Source: Lautropia sp.
GTDB lineage: Bacteria > Pseudomonadota > Gammaproteobacteria > Burkholderiales > Burkholderiaceae_E
DNA length: 64,000 bases
NCBI GenBank assembly: GCA_030530775.1
Contig: JAUMUG010000008.1
Location: 1-64,000 of the forward strand
Direction: 5' to 3'
Of the stretch, positions 29,487-38,188 are shown piece after piece; within the stretch, counting starts at the first letter, position 1, and each line of letters begins with the position of its first letter. Below the pieces are notes generated by a model that made no database searches, was not told the DNA's origin, and was given only the letters and a program-made list of their open reading frames with translations. The translations under genes were made by a program, and so were the position numbers.

Positions 29487-30566
29487 ATGAGCAGCGATCT
29501 TTCATCTTCCTCCCCCCTGTCACCCTTCCGCCCCACCTACCGCCAGCTGTCTTCGGCCACGCTGGATGCACAGGAGAACCTGTGCTCGCTGCGGGACTGG
29601 GTACGTTACGCCACCAGCCGCATGCAGGCCGCCGGTCTGAGCTTTGGCCATGGCACCGACAACGCTTACGACGAAGCCGTCTGGTTGGTCTGCTGGTGCC
29701 TGTACCTGCCGCCCGAACATTACGACGTCATGGCCGATGCACTGCTGCTGCCCGAAGAACGCCGCCGCATCCGCCACCTGCTCGATGCCCGCTGCGAACG
29801 CGGACGGCCACTGGCCTATCTGATCGGCGAAGCCTGGCTGATGGGCTATCGCTTCCGCTGTGATGACCGTGCCCTGGTGCCTCGTTCACTGCTGGCCGAA
29901 GCACTGGCCAACCGTACCTTCGATCCCTGGCTGGATGCCGACAACTGGCAACCCGAAGCGATCCACCCCGACCTGCAGGAAATGCTGCTGCAACTGGGCG
30001 AAAACCCCCTGCCTGCAACCACCGGGCATCGCGCTCGACAGCGCATCCTCGACCTGTGCACCGGCGGCGGCAGCATTGCCATCATTGCCGCGCACTGCTT
30101 TCCGGAGGCCGACATCGTCGCCAGCGACCTGTCGCTCGATGCACTGGCACTGGCTGCCGAGAATATCGACGACTACGACCTGGGTGATCGCATCACGCTC
30201 CACCAGGGTGATTTGTTCGCATCGCTGGCCGACGAACGCTTCAATCTGATCCTGTGCAACCCGCCCTACGTCAATGCCGAATCGATGGCACAGCTGCCCG
30301 AGGAGTATCGTGCCGAACCCGAAGAAGCGCTCGGCAGCGGCGACGACGGCATGGATCTGATCGCCCGGCTGCTGGCCGAAGCGCCAGAGCATCTGAGTAC
30401 CAACGGCATTCTGGTGATCGAAATCGGTCACGAGATGCAGCATTTCCAGGCACGGTTCCCAACGCTGAATTGGACTGCCATCCCCGTCACGGCGGGCGAT
30501 GATCGTATCGTGCTGATCACGGCCGCCGATTTGAGCCAGTGGCGGGATGCAGCCCTGCAAGTCTGA
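29487..30566 (+). CDS. prmB: Ribosomal protein L3 N5-glutamine methyltransferase PrmB
   Basis: PrmB methylates a glutamine of ribosomal protein L3 using S-adenosylmethionine. The SAM-binding motif ILDLCTGGGSIAIIAA and the catalytic NPPY motif in ILCNPPYVNAESM are intact, followed by EPEEALGSGDDGMDLI, which is shared with PrmB and PrmC. PrmB is favoured over PrmC by the N-terminal region and the NPPYVNAE form. The length of 359 aa exceeds the usual 300-310 owing to a 50-residue N-terminal leader and a small insertion near residues 145-175. It is 42 bases downstream of the ArsC-like gene and followed by a terminator. Confidence 0.92.
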   Translation: MSSDLSSSSPLSPFRPTYRQLSSATLDAQENLCSLRDWVRYATSRMQAAGLSFGHGTDNAYDEAVWLVCWCLYLPPEHYDVMADALLLPEERRRIRHLLDARCERGRPLAYLIGEAWLMGYRFRCDDRALVPRSLLAEALANRTFDPWLDADNWQPEAIHPDLQEMLLQLGENPLPATTGHRARQRILDLCTGGGSIAIIAAHCFPEADIVASDLSLDALALAAENIDDYDLGDRITLHQGDLFASLADERFNLILCNPPYVNAESMAQLPEEYRAEPEEALGSGDDGMDLIARLLAEAPEHLSTNGILVIEIGHEMQHFQARFPTLNWTAIPVTAGDDRIVLITAADLSQWRDAALQV

Positions 30567-30684
30567 TTCTGGTTGAAACTGCCGTCCACGTCATCCTTGC
30601 TGCCCCGAACGGCGGTCCCGGCAGTGCCGACCAACGAATCGAAGGACGGCATGGCCCGCCAACCGAAGATCTGCATACACCCAA

Positions 30685-30714
30685 AGCCGGGTAACATCAC
30701 CCGGCTCGTTTTCG
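30685..30714 (+). terminator. Intrinsic terminator after prmB
   Basis: AGCCGGGT and ACCCGGCT are perfect 8-base arms around a 6-base loop, followed by CGTTTT. It lies about 120 bases after the prmB stop and before the ABC-F gene. Confidence 0.7.
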
Positions 30715-30766
30715 GTTTCACGCCGTCGTCGTTCCGTCCTGTCGTCCCTCTCCGTCGGTCCGTACC

Positions 30767-32920
30767 TTGATCCGTTTCAACAACCTGAGTCTGGCCCGTG
30801 CCGGGCGTCCGCTGTTTTCCAACGCCTCCCTGATCGTCAATCCCGGTGAGCGCCTGGCGCTGATCGGTGCCAACGGCAGCGGCAAAAGCTCGCTGCTGGC
30901 ATTGCTGCGCGGCGAACTATCGCCCGAACAGGGCGACCTCGACCTACCCAGCCTGCGCATCGCATGGCTGGCCCAGCACAGTCCTCACAGTGAAAAGACC
31001 CCGGTACGCTTTGTGATGGATGCCGATGCGGCACTGGTGACAGCCGAACAGGCGATCACGGCGGCCGAAGCCAGGCAGGATGGTGACCGGCTGGGCGAAG
31101 CCTATGCGGCCTGGATCGATGCCGACGGCCCTTCGGCCGAGGCTCGAGCCGCCGAGCTGCTGACCGGCCTGGGTTTTGGTCCCGCTCAACTGGAACGTCG
31201 CGTCAACGAACTGTCGGGTGGCTGGAAGATGCGGCTGAACCTGGCCTGCGTGCTGATGGCGCCCAGCGACTTGCTGCTGCTGGACGAACCGACCAACCAC
31301 CTCGATCTGGACGCAGTACTATGGCTGGAACGCCAGCTGATGCGCCACCCCGCCATCCAGCTGATCGTATCTCACGACCGGGATTTCCTGGACCGGGTGG
31401 CCACTGCCAGCCTGGTGATAGAGGATGGACGGCTGAACCGCTACCCTGGCGGCTATACCGCCAGCGAGAACATCCGCGCCGAACGCGCCGCCCAGCGTGA
31501 ACGGGCGCGCCGCGAGCAGCAGGCCCGCATCGAGCACCTGAACAGCTTCATTGCCCGCTTCCGCGCCAAGGCCACCAAGGCCCGGCAGGCGCAAAGCCGC
31601 CTGAAGGCACTGGAACGGATGGAAACCATCGCCCCGCTACGTGCTGCCCGTGGGGTCGATTTCGAATTTCAGAATCCACCCGAAGGGCCGGATCCGCTGA
31701 TCCGTGCCCTGCAGGTCGATTGTGGCCATCGACCCGGCGCGCCGGTGGTGAAAGTGCCCGAACTGGTGATCCGCCGGGGGGCACGCATCGGCATTCTGGG
31801 CCGCAATGGCACTGGCAAAACCACCCTGATCCGCACCCTGATCGGCGATCTGCCGCTCCTCGATGGCGAACTGACCCGCGCCGCCACCCTGTCCACCGGT
31901 TATCTGGCCCAGGAACAGATCGAGGAACTGCGTCCCGATGATTCACCACTGCAATGCCTGAACCGGTTGGCGCCGCAGGAACGCGAACAGGTGCTGCGCA
32001 ACTGGCTCGGGCGCTTCGGTTTTTCGGGCGAGGACGCGCTGCGCCCGACCGGCCCCATGTCCGGCGGTGAAAAAACCCGGCTCTGTCTGGCGCTGCTGGC
32101 CTGGCGGAAACCCGGCTTTCTGGTGCTGGACGAACCGACCAACCACCTGGATGCCAGCACCCGTGACGCGCTGGCCGAAGCACTGGCCGAGTTCGACGGG
32201 CCGCTGTTGCTGGTTTCACACGATCGTTACCTGCTTCGCAGCACCGTCGATGAATTCTGGCTGGTGGATCAGGGCGTGCTGCGTCCCTTCGATGGTGATC
32301 TGGACGACTACGCCCAATGGCTGCAGAAAGAACGCAGCCAAAACCCGCAACGGGCCAGCGAGGCAGCCGACCCAGCATTCCGACACCGCACGGCGGTCCG
32401 TTCCAAGGGCGTAGCCGGTACACAAGGGAGTGACAACCATTCCGCGGGCCGCACCACCAGCCCAACAAGCTCGGTCGCCGCTCGGGGCACGGCGTCTGCA
32501 ACGGGTGCAGCCGGCGCGACGTCGATCGACCATACAGGCGGCCCCCCGAGCAGCGACACGAGCGACACGGAGCGGCCGACTCCGCAAGCAGGCACAGCCG
32601 TCTTTCAACACGCAGGCACGGTCAACAAGGCCGACCACCGCCGTGACCGCGCCCGCCAGCGTGCGGCCATCGCGGCGCTCAAAAAACCGATCGAAAAAGG
32701 AATCCAGAACATCGAAGCCCGAATGCAGGCGCTGGAGCAGCGTGCTGCCGAAATCGATGCACGGCTTTCCGCCCCCGACGCCTTTGCCGACCGCGAAGCA
32801 GCGGCCGCCCTTCAGCGCGAACGCGCACAGGCCGGCAACGAGCTGGAACGGCTGGAAAACGATTGGCTGGACAAGCAGGCCGAACTGGATGCGATCGACG
32901 CCGAGCACGGCGGCGACTGA
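30767..32920 (+). CDS. ABC-F family ATPase (YheS/Uup-like)
   Basis: ABC-F proteins are soluble twin-ATPase factors that act on ribosomes and have no membrane domain. The first Walker A is GANGSGKSS (residues 34-42) and the first signature is LSGGWKMRL. The second Walker A is GRNGTGKTT near residue 344, with signature MSGGEKTRL. Both Walker B motifs are followed by DEPTNHLD. The linker between the two cassettes is rich in Arg and Gln. At 717 aa it is longer than YheS (about 640): an Ala/Ser/Thr/Gly-rich stretch of about 100 residues (540-640) precedes a C-terminal coiled coil. Start is TTG, giving MIRFNNLSLAR as in other members. Confidence 0.92.
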   Translation: MIRFNNLSLARAGRPLFSNASLIVNPGERLALIGANGSGKSSLLALLRGELSPEQGDLDLPSLRIAWLAQHSPHSEKTPVRFVMDADAALVTAEQAITAAEARQDGDRLGEAYAAWIDADGPSAEARAAELLTGLGFGPAQLERRVNELSGGWKMRLNLACVLMAPSDLLLLDEPTNHLDLDAVLWLERQLMRHPAIQLIVSHDRDFLDRVATASLVIEDGRLNRYPGGYTASENIRAERAAQRERARREQQARIEHLNSFIARFRAKATKARQAQSRLKALERMETIAPLRAARGVDFEFQNPPEGPDPLIRALQVDCGHRPGAPVVKVPELVIRRGARIGILGRNGTGKTTLIRTLIGDLPLLDGELTRAATLSTGYLAQEQIEELRPDDSPLQCLNRLAPQEREQVLRNWLGRFGFSGEDALRPTGPMSGGEKTRLCLALLAWRKPGFLVLDEPTNHLDASTRDALAEALAEFDGPLLLVSHDRYLLRSTVDEFWLVDQGVLRPFDGDLDDYAQWLQKERSQNPQRASEAADPAFRHRTAVRSKGVAGTQGSDNHSAGRTTSPTSSVAARGTASATGAAGATSIDHTGGPPSSDTSDTERPTPQAGTAVFQHAGTVNKADHRRDRARQRAAIAALKKPIEKGIQNIEARMQALEQRAAEIDARLSAPDAFADREAAAALQRERAQAGNELERLENDWLDKQAELDAIDAEHGGD

Positions 32921-33060
32921 CCAAGCACCGCACCCGGGGTAGCAGAAAGACGGCAGACAGAACCGCCGATGCCCGTGACGCCGTCAAAACGGACCACCGC
33001 CGGCAGCGTGAACCAGAGATAGATCCTATCCCTGCCGGTCCGATCCATTCGGAAACGAAG

Positions 33061-33549
33061 CTATTGAAGCGTGTTCTTCAGCGCCACTGGCAGCGGCAGC
33101 GTGATCACGTCGATGCCCTCGTCCCGCAGGGATTGCGTTTCTTCGGGCGAGGCCGAACCCCGGATGGCTCGGGCCGGCGCCTCTTTGAAATGGATACGCC
33201 GGGCTTCCTCGGCAAAACGGTCGCCGACGTCCTCTGTCTCGGCAATCAGCTTGCGCAGCCCCTGCATCAGCCTGCCCTGCAACTCACGTATCTGATCCGG
33301 ATCGGCCTTGCCGGCATCGGCTGCCGCCGCGCGATCGGCCTGAGCAGCCGCTACCGCATCCGCCCTGTCGGACGAACGTCCGTGCACCAGGTTCAGGCGT
33401 GGTGCGGACAACAGTTTGCGCACTCCACGACTGCCGCACAGCGGGCATTCGATCAACGACGCTTCACGCTGCCGATCGAAATCCTCGGCCGACGAAAACC
33501 AACCTTCGAAATGATGCTCCCGATCGCAGCTGAGATTAAAGACTTTCAG
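33061..33549 (-). CDS. DUF1178 family protein, apparent CTG start
   Basis: DUF1178 proteins are small zinc-ribbon-like proteins of unknown function found widely in proteobacteria. The N-terminus reads KVFNLSCDREHHFEGWFSS, followed by IECPLCGSRGVRKLLSAP, both family hallmarks with Cys pairs. No ATG, GTG or TTG exists between the upstream in-frame stop (the ppiD TAA) and this segment. The codon at the expected Met position is CTG (33547-33549), with GGGGGTG about five bases upstream. Starting at the TTG at 33456 would lose the conserved first 31 residues. With CTG the protein is 162 aa, a normal length. It lies 42 bases after ppiD and is probably co-transcribed with it. Confidence 0.85.
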   Translation of the reverse strand: MKVFNLSCDREHHFEGWFSSAEDFDRQREASLIECPLCGSRGVRKLLSAPRLNLVHGRSSDRADAVAAAQADRAAAADAGKADPDQIRELQGRLMQGLRKLIAETEDVGDRFAEEARRIHFKEAPARAIRGSASPEETQSLRDEGIDVITLPLPVALKNTLQ

Positions 33550-33591
33550 ACTGACACCCCCGTCGATGGATAAGCAGGCGGAATATCCGTC

Positions 33592-35526
33592 TTACTGACC
33601 ATCATCCCCGGAACTGGCCAAGTTGTCCAGTTTACGCTCGATCTTCATGCCGGACTTCAGAGCATCCATCCAGGCACGGCCTTCGGAGGAAGCCAGCCGC
33701 TGACGCACCTGGGTCTGATAGCTCTCCCGCCGTTTTTCGGCCTCTCCATCCGGCGGAAGCACTTTCTCCACCTGAATCAGCTGATAGCCTTCGCTCCCGA
33801 GGCTGACGCCCACCCAAGAAGGCAACTGATCGGCCGGCACCGCAAAAGCAGCCCGGATCGCATCGGCCGACAGCCCGGCCGGAACGGCGCGACTGACCAA
33901 GCGTTCACCACTCATATCGGCCGCTTCCTTCTGCGAACCGTCCTTCAGTGCCGCCAGCTGCTTCTCGCCCTCGGCCTGTGCCAACCGTGCCGACTCCTCC
34001 GCGATCCAGCGTGTCTGGACCACATCCTTGACTTCGTCCAGCGTCTGCTTGCGGGCAGGGTTATGTGCTTCGACCCGTGCCGAAACCAGCACGCCCGGTT
34101 CCAGCTCGATGGCCGCCGTGTTGCGCCGCTCTTCCAGCGCCTCGGGTGTATACAGCTGTTCCAGCAGACGTGCACTGGCCTGCGGTGAACCTGCGGCGGC
34201 GTCCGCCGCCGGACGCCGCCGCAGCTTCTCGGCCTTCAGAATCTTCACGCCGAAACGCTCGACCAGCGGTTCCAGCGAATCGGCCTGCTCATGAGCCAGT
34301 TTCGACAGCAGCTCACCCTGTTCGGCATAGCGGCGCGCAGCCTCGTCCTCGCGCCAGCGCTCGAGCAACCGTGGCCGTACGTCGGCCAGCGGTTTGACGC
34401 CACTGCCCTTGACTTCGGTCACCCGGATCACATGGAAACCATATTCACTTTCGACCACCTCGGTGAAGCCCGGTTCGGTCAGCGCAAAGGCCGCGTCCGA
34501 AAATGGCTTGACCATCGTGTCGCGCTCGAAGCTACCCAGATCCCCACCCTGAGCGGCCGAACCCGGATCGTCCGAGTGCTGTTTGGCCAGCTCTGCAAAG
34601 CGGTCAGGCTTGGCCTTGGCCTCGGCCAACAGGCTTTCGGCACGTTTGCGCACCTCGGCCTTGGCGGCATCGTCCGCCCCTTCGGGCAGTTTCAGCAGAA
34701 TATGACTGGCCACCCGCTCTTCCGGCTCGTTGTACTCACTGCTATGCTTGTCGTAATAAGCCTGTAGCTCCGCATCCGAAGGCTGGGCGTCGGCCGGCAA
34801 CAGATCGGCACGCTTCATCTGCACATAGCTGATATCGACCGATTCGGGCAGCTCGAAATCCGCCTGATGCTGATCGTAATAGGTTTTCAGCTGCTCTTCG
34901 GAAGGCTGCAGACCGGCCAGGTGGCTGCGCGCACCGATCGTCGTCGTGCGCACGGCCCGACGGGTTTCCTGTGAATCGAACAGAGCACTCAATACCGTCT
35001 CCGGCACGAAAGTCGATTGGGTGACGGCGTTTTCCATCGATCCCAGCGCCAGATCCTGCGCCATCTGGGCCTCGAAAATCTCTGGTGTCAGCCCATTCTG
35101 AGCCAGCACCATTCGATAGCGCTCGCCATCGAACTTGCCGTTGGCATCGCGCAGATCTCCGACACTCTCCAAAATGGCTTTCTGGATCTCGGCGGGTGTC
35201 ACGGTGATGCGTCGGCGGCGTGCCTCGTTGAACAGAGCCTGACGATTGATCAACCCCTCCAGCACCTCGGCACGGGCGGCCGGGTTGTCCAACAGCGAAG
35301 GATCGAAGCGATCGCCCATCGCCTGCTGCAGCTGGTCGACCTGCTGGCGATAGACCCGTTCGAACTGCTGCCGACCAACCGGTTCGCCATCGACCATGGC
35401 CACGGCATCGGCGTCGCTGAACATCCTGTCATAACCGGCAATGCCGAAAAAGACGAAGGCGGGCATGATCAGCACCAGCAATAGCCCCTGGGCCAGACGC
35501 TGATGTGTTCTTACAAAATCAAACAT
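33592..35526 (-). CDS. ppiD: Periplasmic chaperone/peptidyl-prolyl isomerase PpiD
   Basis: PpiD is anchored in the inner membrane near SecYEG and helps proteins emerging into the periplasm. It has one N-terminal membrane helix (residues about 12-30) and a SurA-like chaperone region. A parvulin (PpiC) domain spans about residues 272-375, with SHILLKLPEG at its start and GDLGSFERDTMVKPFSDAAF, and a second chaperone-like part follows. The start MFDFVRTHQRLAQG at 35526 is the family start and gives 644 aa. The frame remains open 107 codons upstream but is not conserved. The ribosome-binding site is poor. Confidence 0.93.
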   Translation of the reverse strand: MFDFVRTHQRLAQGLLLVLIMPAFVFFGIAGYDRMFSDADAVAMVDGEPVGRQQFERVYRQQVDQLQQAMGDRFDPSLLDNPAARAEVLEGLINRQALFNEARRRRITVTPAEIQKAILESVGDLRDANGKFDGERYRMVLAQNGLTPEIFEAQMAQDLALGSMENAVTQSTFVPETVLSALFDSQETRRAVRTTTIGARSHLAGLQPSEEQLKTYYDQHQADFELPESVDISYVQMKRADLLPADAQPSDAELQAYYDKHSSEYNEPEERVASHILLKLPEGADDAAKAEVRKRAESLLAEAKAKPDRFAELAKQHSDDPGSAAQGGDLGSFERDTMVKPFSDAAFALTEPGFTEVVESEYGFHVIRVTEVKGSGVKPLADVRPRLLERWREDEAARRYAEQGELLSKLAHEQADSLEPLVERFGVKILKAEKLRRRPAADAAAGSPQASARLLEQLYTPEALEERRNTAAIELEPGVLVSARVEAHNPARKQTLDEVKDVVQTRWIAEESARLAQAEGEKQLAALKDGSQKEAADMSGERLVSRAVPAGLSADAIRAAFAVPADQLPSWVGVSLGSEGYQLIQVEKVLPPDGEAEKRRESYQTQVRQRLASSEGRAWMDALKSGMKIERKLDNLASSGDDGQ

Positions 35527-35789
35527 GAATAGGTGATCAAAGAAGAGAAGCGGAGAAAGGCCCGCAAACCGGATGTGGGCAGGCAAAAAACCCGGGCCGG
35601 AACGCCGAAACGGCATACGGCCGGGTCGTGGTTGATCCCGGGGCCACCATTCCATGGCCCCTGCCCACGGCACCCGCAAGCCCGTGCACTGCCGAAAACA
35701 GCGGAGCAGCAGACGCACACATCCCTGCCGGTCAAACCTCATAGTATGCGAGCGCGGGCCAAACTCGGCAAATCCTGTTGCGATTGCCT

Positions 35790-35975
35790 TCAGATCTCCG
35801 CCAGCCAGCCCTCGCGCCAGGCCCCGAGCAGCGCGATCCGGGCGCACAGCAGCACACCCAGCAACACCGGTGCAATCTGCAGCACAATCCCTACCGTCGT
35901 CGAGGCCATTTCGACCAGGCTAGGCAATAAAACCAGGCTCCCTTTGAACAGGGTTCTGCCCAGAACACCCATCAT
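35790..35975 (-). CDS. Possible small membrane protein
   Basis: The frame encodes 61 residues, mostly hydrophobic, with two likely membrane segments (around VLGRTLFKGSLVLLPSLV and VGIVLQIAPVLLGVLLCARI). GGGAG lies five bases before the ATG. The composition is unlike the Arg/Pro-rich antisense frames common in this GC-rich DNA. I recognise no family. It stands alone between ppiD and the TRAP binding protein gene. Confidence 0.4.
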   Translation of the reverse strand: MMGVLGRTLFKGSLVLLPSLVEMASTTVGIVLQIAPVLLGVLLCARIALLGAWREGWLAEI

Positions 35976-36412
35976 TCACGCTCCCGGCGCAAGCGCCTGT
36001 CTGGTGACAGGCCAACAAACCACCCGCTGCAGAACGCCAGAGCACGCTGCCAAGAAACGGATCACACGATCAGCCAGCCGATATACCAATGCGGGCCTCA
36101 TCCGTATCCCTGCCGTCCCCAAGGCTCCGATCCATCGCCCTGCCCCACGGGCTTCATTCAGACAGGAGCGAGTACCGGCCGATCCTAGCGCTTCACCGCC
36201 TTCCGGGCCTGCCGGCGCCGACGATCGTGCACCGCCAGCCAATGGACGGCGTCCCGGAACCTGCGCCAGGCACGCGATGCCGAAGACATCACAAACCGGA
36301 AAAACATCCTCACCGGACACAGTCCGTGCCGGCCGATTCCCGCCGCGCAGCGTGCAACGGGCCAAAAAGCGACGGCAAGGCACCGGAGCGGCCGGTCTGC
36401 AGACCCGCGCCG
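35976..36412. other. 437-base stretch without a recognisable gene
   Basis: No frame here shows family resemblance or a good ribosome-binding site. The only thing noted is GGCGCAAGCGCC near 35986, one copy of the GCGCTTGCG-type motif described in the findings. Confidence 0.4.
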
Positions 36413-37579
36413 TCAGGACGCCATGGGCACGCGCTGGGCAAAATAATGGTTGTAGGCCATGCGCTGATCGACCCAGGTATCGTTCTGCCACCCGACGCAG
36501 CGCTGTGCATAGCGACGCATCGAATCCGCCACCCGGGCGAACATCGGGTCGACGCTACTGTAACGTGCACTGACCCGGTCCCAGGCCGCCAGCTGGGCGC
36601 GCAACACCGATTCGGGCGTCTTGTAGAAACGCACGCCCTGCAATTCCCGCATTTCGATGTAATGCATCGAATTGTCGTTGGCCCGCGTCAGCCCCATTTC
36701 TGTCGACACGGCACGCGTGGCCAGAAACAGCTTGCTCTTCAGATCGGGGGTCAGCGCCTCATATCGATCCCGGTTGATCAGCAATTCGACCTGCTCGGCA
36801 CACTGATGAAAACTCTGCAACATACAGACTTTCAGCACGTCCGGCAAACCCAGGGCACGATCACTGGAAATACTGCTGAACTCGGCAGCGTCGATCTCTT
36901 CCCGTTTCAGCGCAGACACGATTGCTTCCGGAGGCAGCTCGACCACGGAGGCTCCCAGCTCTTCATAGAGCAGGCCTGCCATCCCACCGACCCTGATCCG
37001 CATCCCTTCCAGATCCTCGACCCGCGCCAAGGGGCGACGAAACCAGCCCAGCGCCTGAGTGGGCATCGAACCATACAGCATCGAATGTACGTTCAATCCC
37101 GCTGCCGCATACAGCTCGGCCAGCAACTCCTCGCCGCCACCGTGATAATGCCAGGACAGCAGTGTCCGTCCATCCATGCCGAACGCCGGCCCATTGCCCC
37201 ACAGCCCGAAAGCCGGGGCACTTCCGGCCTCGGAACTCGGCATCCGGTGGCATGCGTCCAGCAGACCTTCCGACACCGCCTCCGACAATCTGTCGGCAGA
37301 CACCACGGTCCCCGCCTTCAGCACCTCGAGGAGCAACTGACCATTGGTCAGATCTTCGAGCGTCCGGGCCAGTGAGTTCAGGTACAGGCCAAAATCATCA
37401 TCCAGCGACCACGCCGCCTGACAGCGCCAGACGATGGGCTTGGGGGCAGCCGCCCGCCTGCTGCTTGCCGACGACCTGCCCTGCGCCAGCACCGTCGGTG
37501 ACAGCGCCGCCGCGGCCATCCCGGCGCCCTTCAGCAGCACACGACGCTTGCGCGCCGCTTTCAACCCTGAATCCTGCAC
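36413..37579 (-). CDS. TRAP transporter substrate-binding protein, DctP family, Tat-exported
   Basis: This is a periplasmic binding protein of the TRAP type (388 aa). The N-terminus has a twin-arginine signal (RKRRVLLKGAG) followed by an Ala-rich hydrophobic stretch. The DctP pattern includes LEDLTNGQLLLEVLKAGTVV, the GWFRRPLARVEDLEGMRIRVGG segment that carries the conserved substrate-binding Arg, and a C-terminal helical part. The IVWRCQAAW start and the SMPTQALGWF loop resemble the subgroup binding keto or aromatic acids, but the ligand cannot be told. No DctQ or DctM membrane component is nearby, so it is an orphan in this window. An inverted repeat lies 44 bases upstream. Confidence 0.85.
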   Translation of the reverse strand: MQDSGLKAARKRRVLLKGAGMAAAALSPTVLAQGRSSASSRRAAAPKPIVWRCQAAWSLDDDFGLYLNSLARTLEDLTNGQLLLEVLKAGTVVSADRLSEAVSEGLLDACHRMPSSEAGSAPAFGLWGNGPAFGMDGRTLLSWHYHGGGEELLAELYAAAGLNVHSMLYGSMPTQALGWFRRPLARVEDLEGMRIRVGGMAGLLYEELGASVVELPPEAIVSALKREEIDAAEFSSISSDRALGLPDVLKVCMLQSFHQCAEQVELLINRDRYEALTPDLKSKLFLATRAVSTEMGLTRANDNSMHYIEMRELQGVRFYKTPESVLRAQLAAWDRVSARYSSVDPMFARVADSMRRYAQRCVGWQNDTWVDQRMAYNHYFAQRVPMAS

Positions 37580-37622
37580 AACCCACCCAATCCCTTTGCG
37601 ATTCCACGACGCAAAAGCCCCG

Positions 37623-37656
37623 GACGAGTAGACCGCATGACGGCGATCTACTCGTC
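37623..37656. promoter_or_regulatory. Inverted repeat with 10-base arms upstream of the TRAP gene
   Basis: GACGAGTAGA and TCTACTCGTC are perfect complements around a 14-base centre that itself starts CCG and has CGG. It could be an operator or a leader hairpin for the TRAP binding protein gene. No T-run follows on either strand. Confidence 0.5.
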
Positions 37657-38188
37657 ATGAACATTTGACCTTGTTTACCCGGAAGAATAATCCGAAACCG
37701 GACGCCACGACCCACCCGTTTCCGGCAAGCCCCGCATTCGGCATGTCCACAACAACGCTTTCATGCCAAAAACCACTGACGCCACACGCAAGGCTCTACA
37801 CAGTCGCAATCCATATATGAGCGTTGGAGCCGGAGCTTGAAAGAAGGCAGGCATCTGCTGGAAATCTGCTGGAAACTGAGTCGTCAAAGCACAGTTACTC
37901 GGTCGCCTCGCCTCGGCTCCGGAGCGGGCATACGGCCCACTCAGTTACATATCCTTTCTTCTATTAAGCGCCAAAAAATAGGCGCCGAAACCAATTTACT
38001 ACCATGGAGCAAAACGTTGCCATTTCGAAACAAAACCACGAAGTCCGGACCATGGCAGATGCAGTACGACTGCCGGACGGTCATGAGCCCTTCGGCCGGT
38101 CCGGCCGGGCTTTTCCGCAGACTCCGGGGTCCGGCATCCCCACGGCGCGTTTCGGATACCCAAAGAACCTTCTCGTCGGAAGCACCCT
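37657..38188. other. 532-base divergent gap between TRAP gene and first novel lipoprotein gene
   Basis: No gene is seen. The part around 37935-38040 is AT-richer than its surroundings and contains a small hairpin (GCGCC, 8-base loop, GGCGC at 37968-37985). It probably contains the promoters for both divergent genes, but I could not fix them. Confidence 0.4.

Noticed and set aside
33457-33549. Frameshift or truncation in the DUF1178 gene
   Set aside because: The conserved N-terminus is in the same frame as the rest; only the start codon is unusual, so CTG initiation is simpler than a frameshift.
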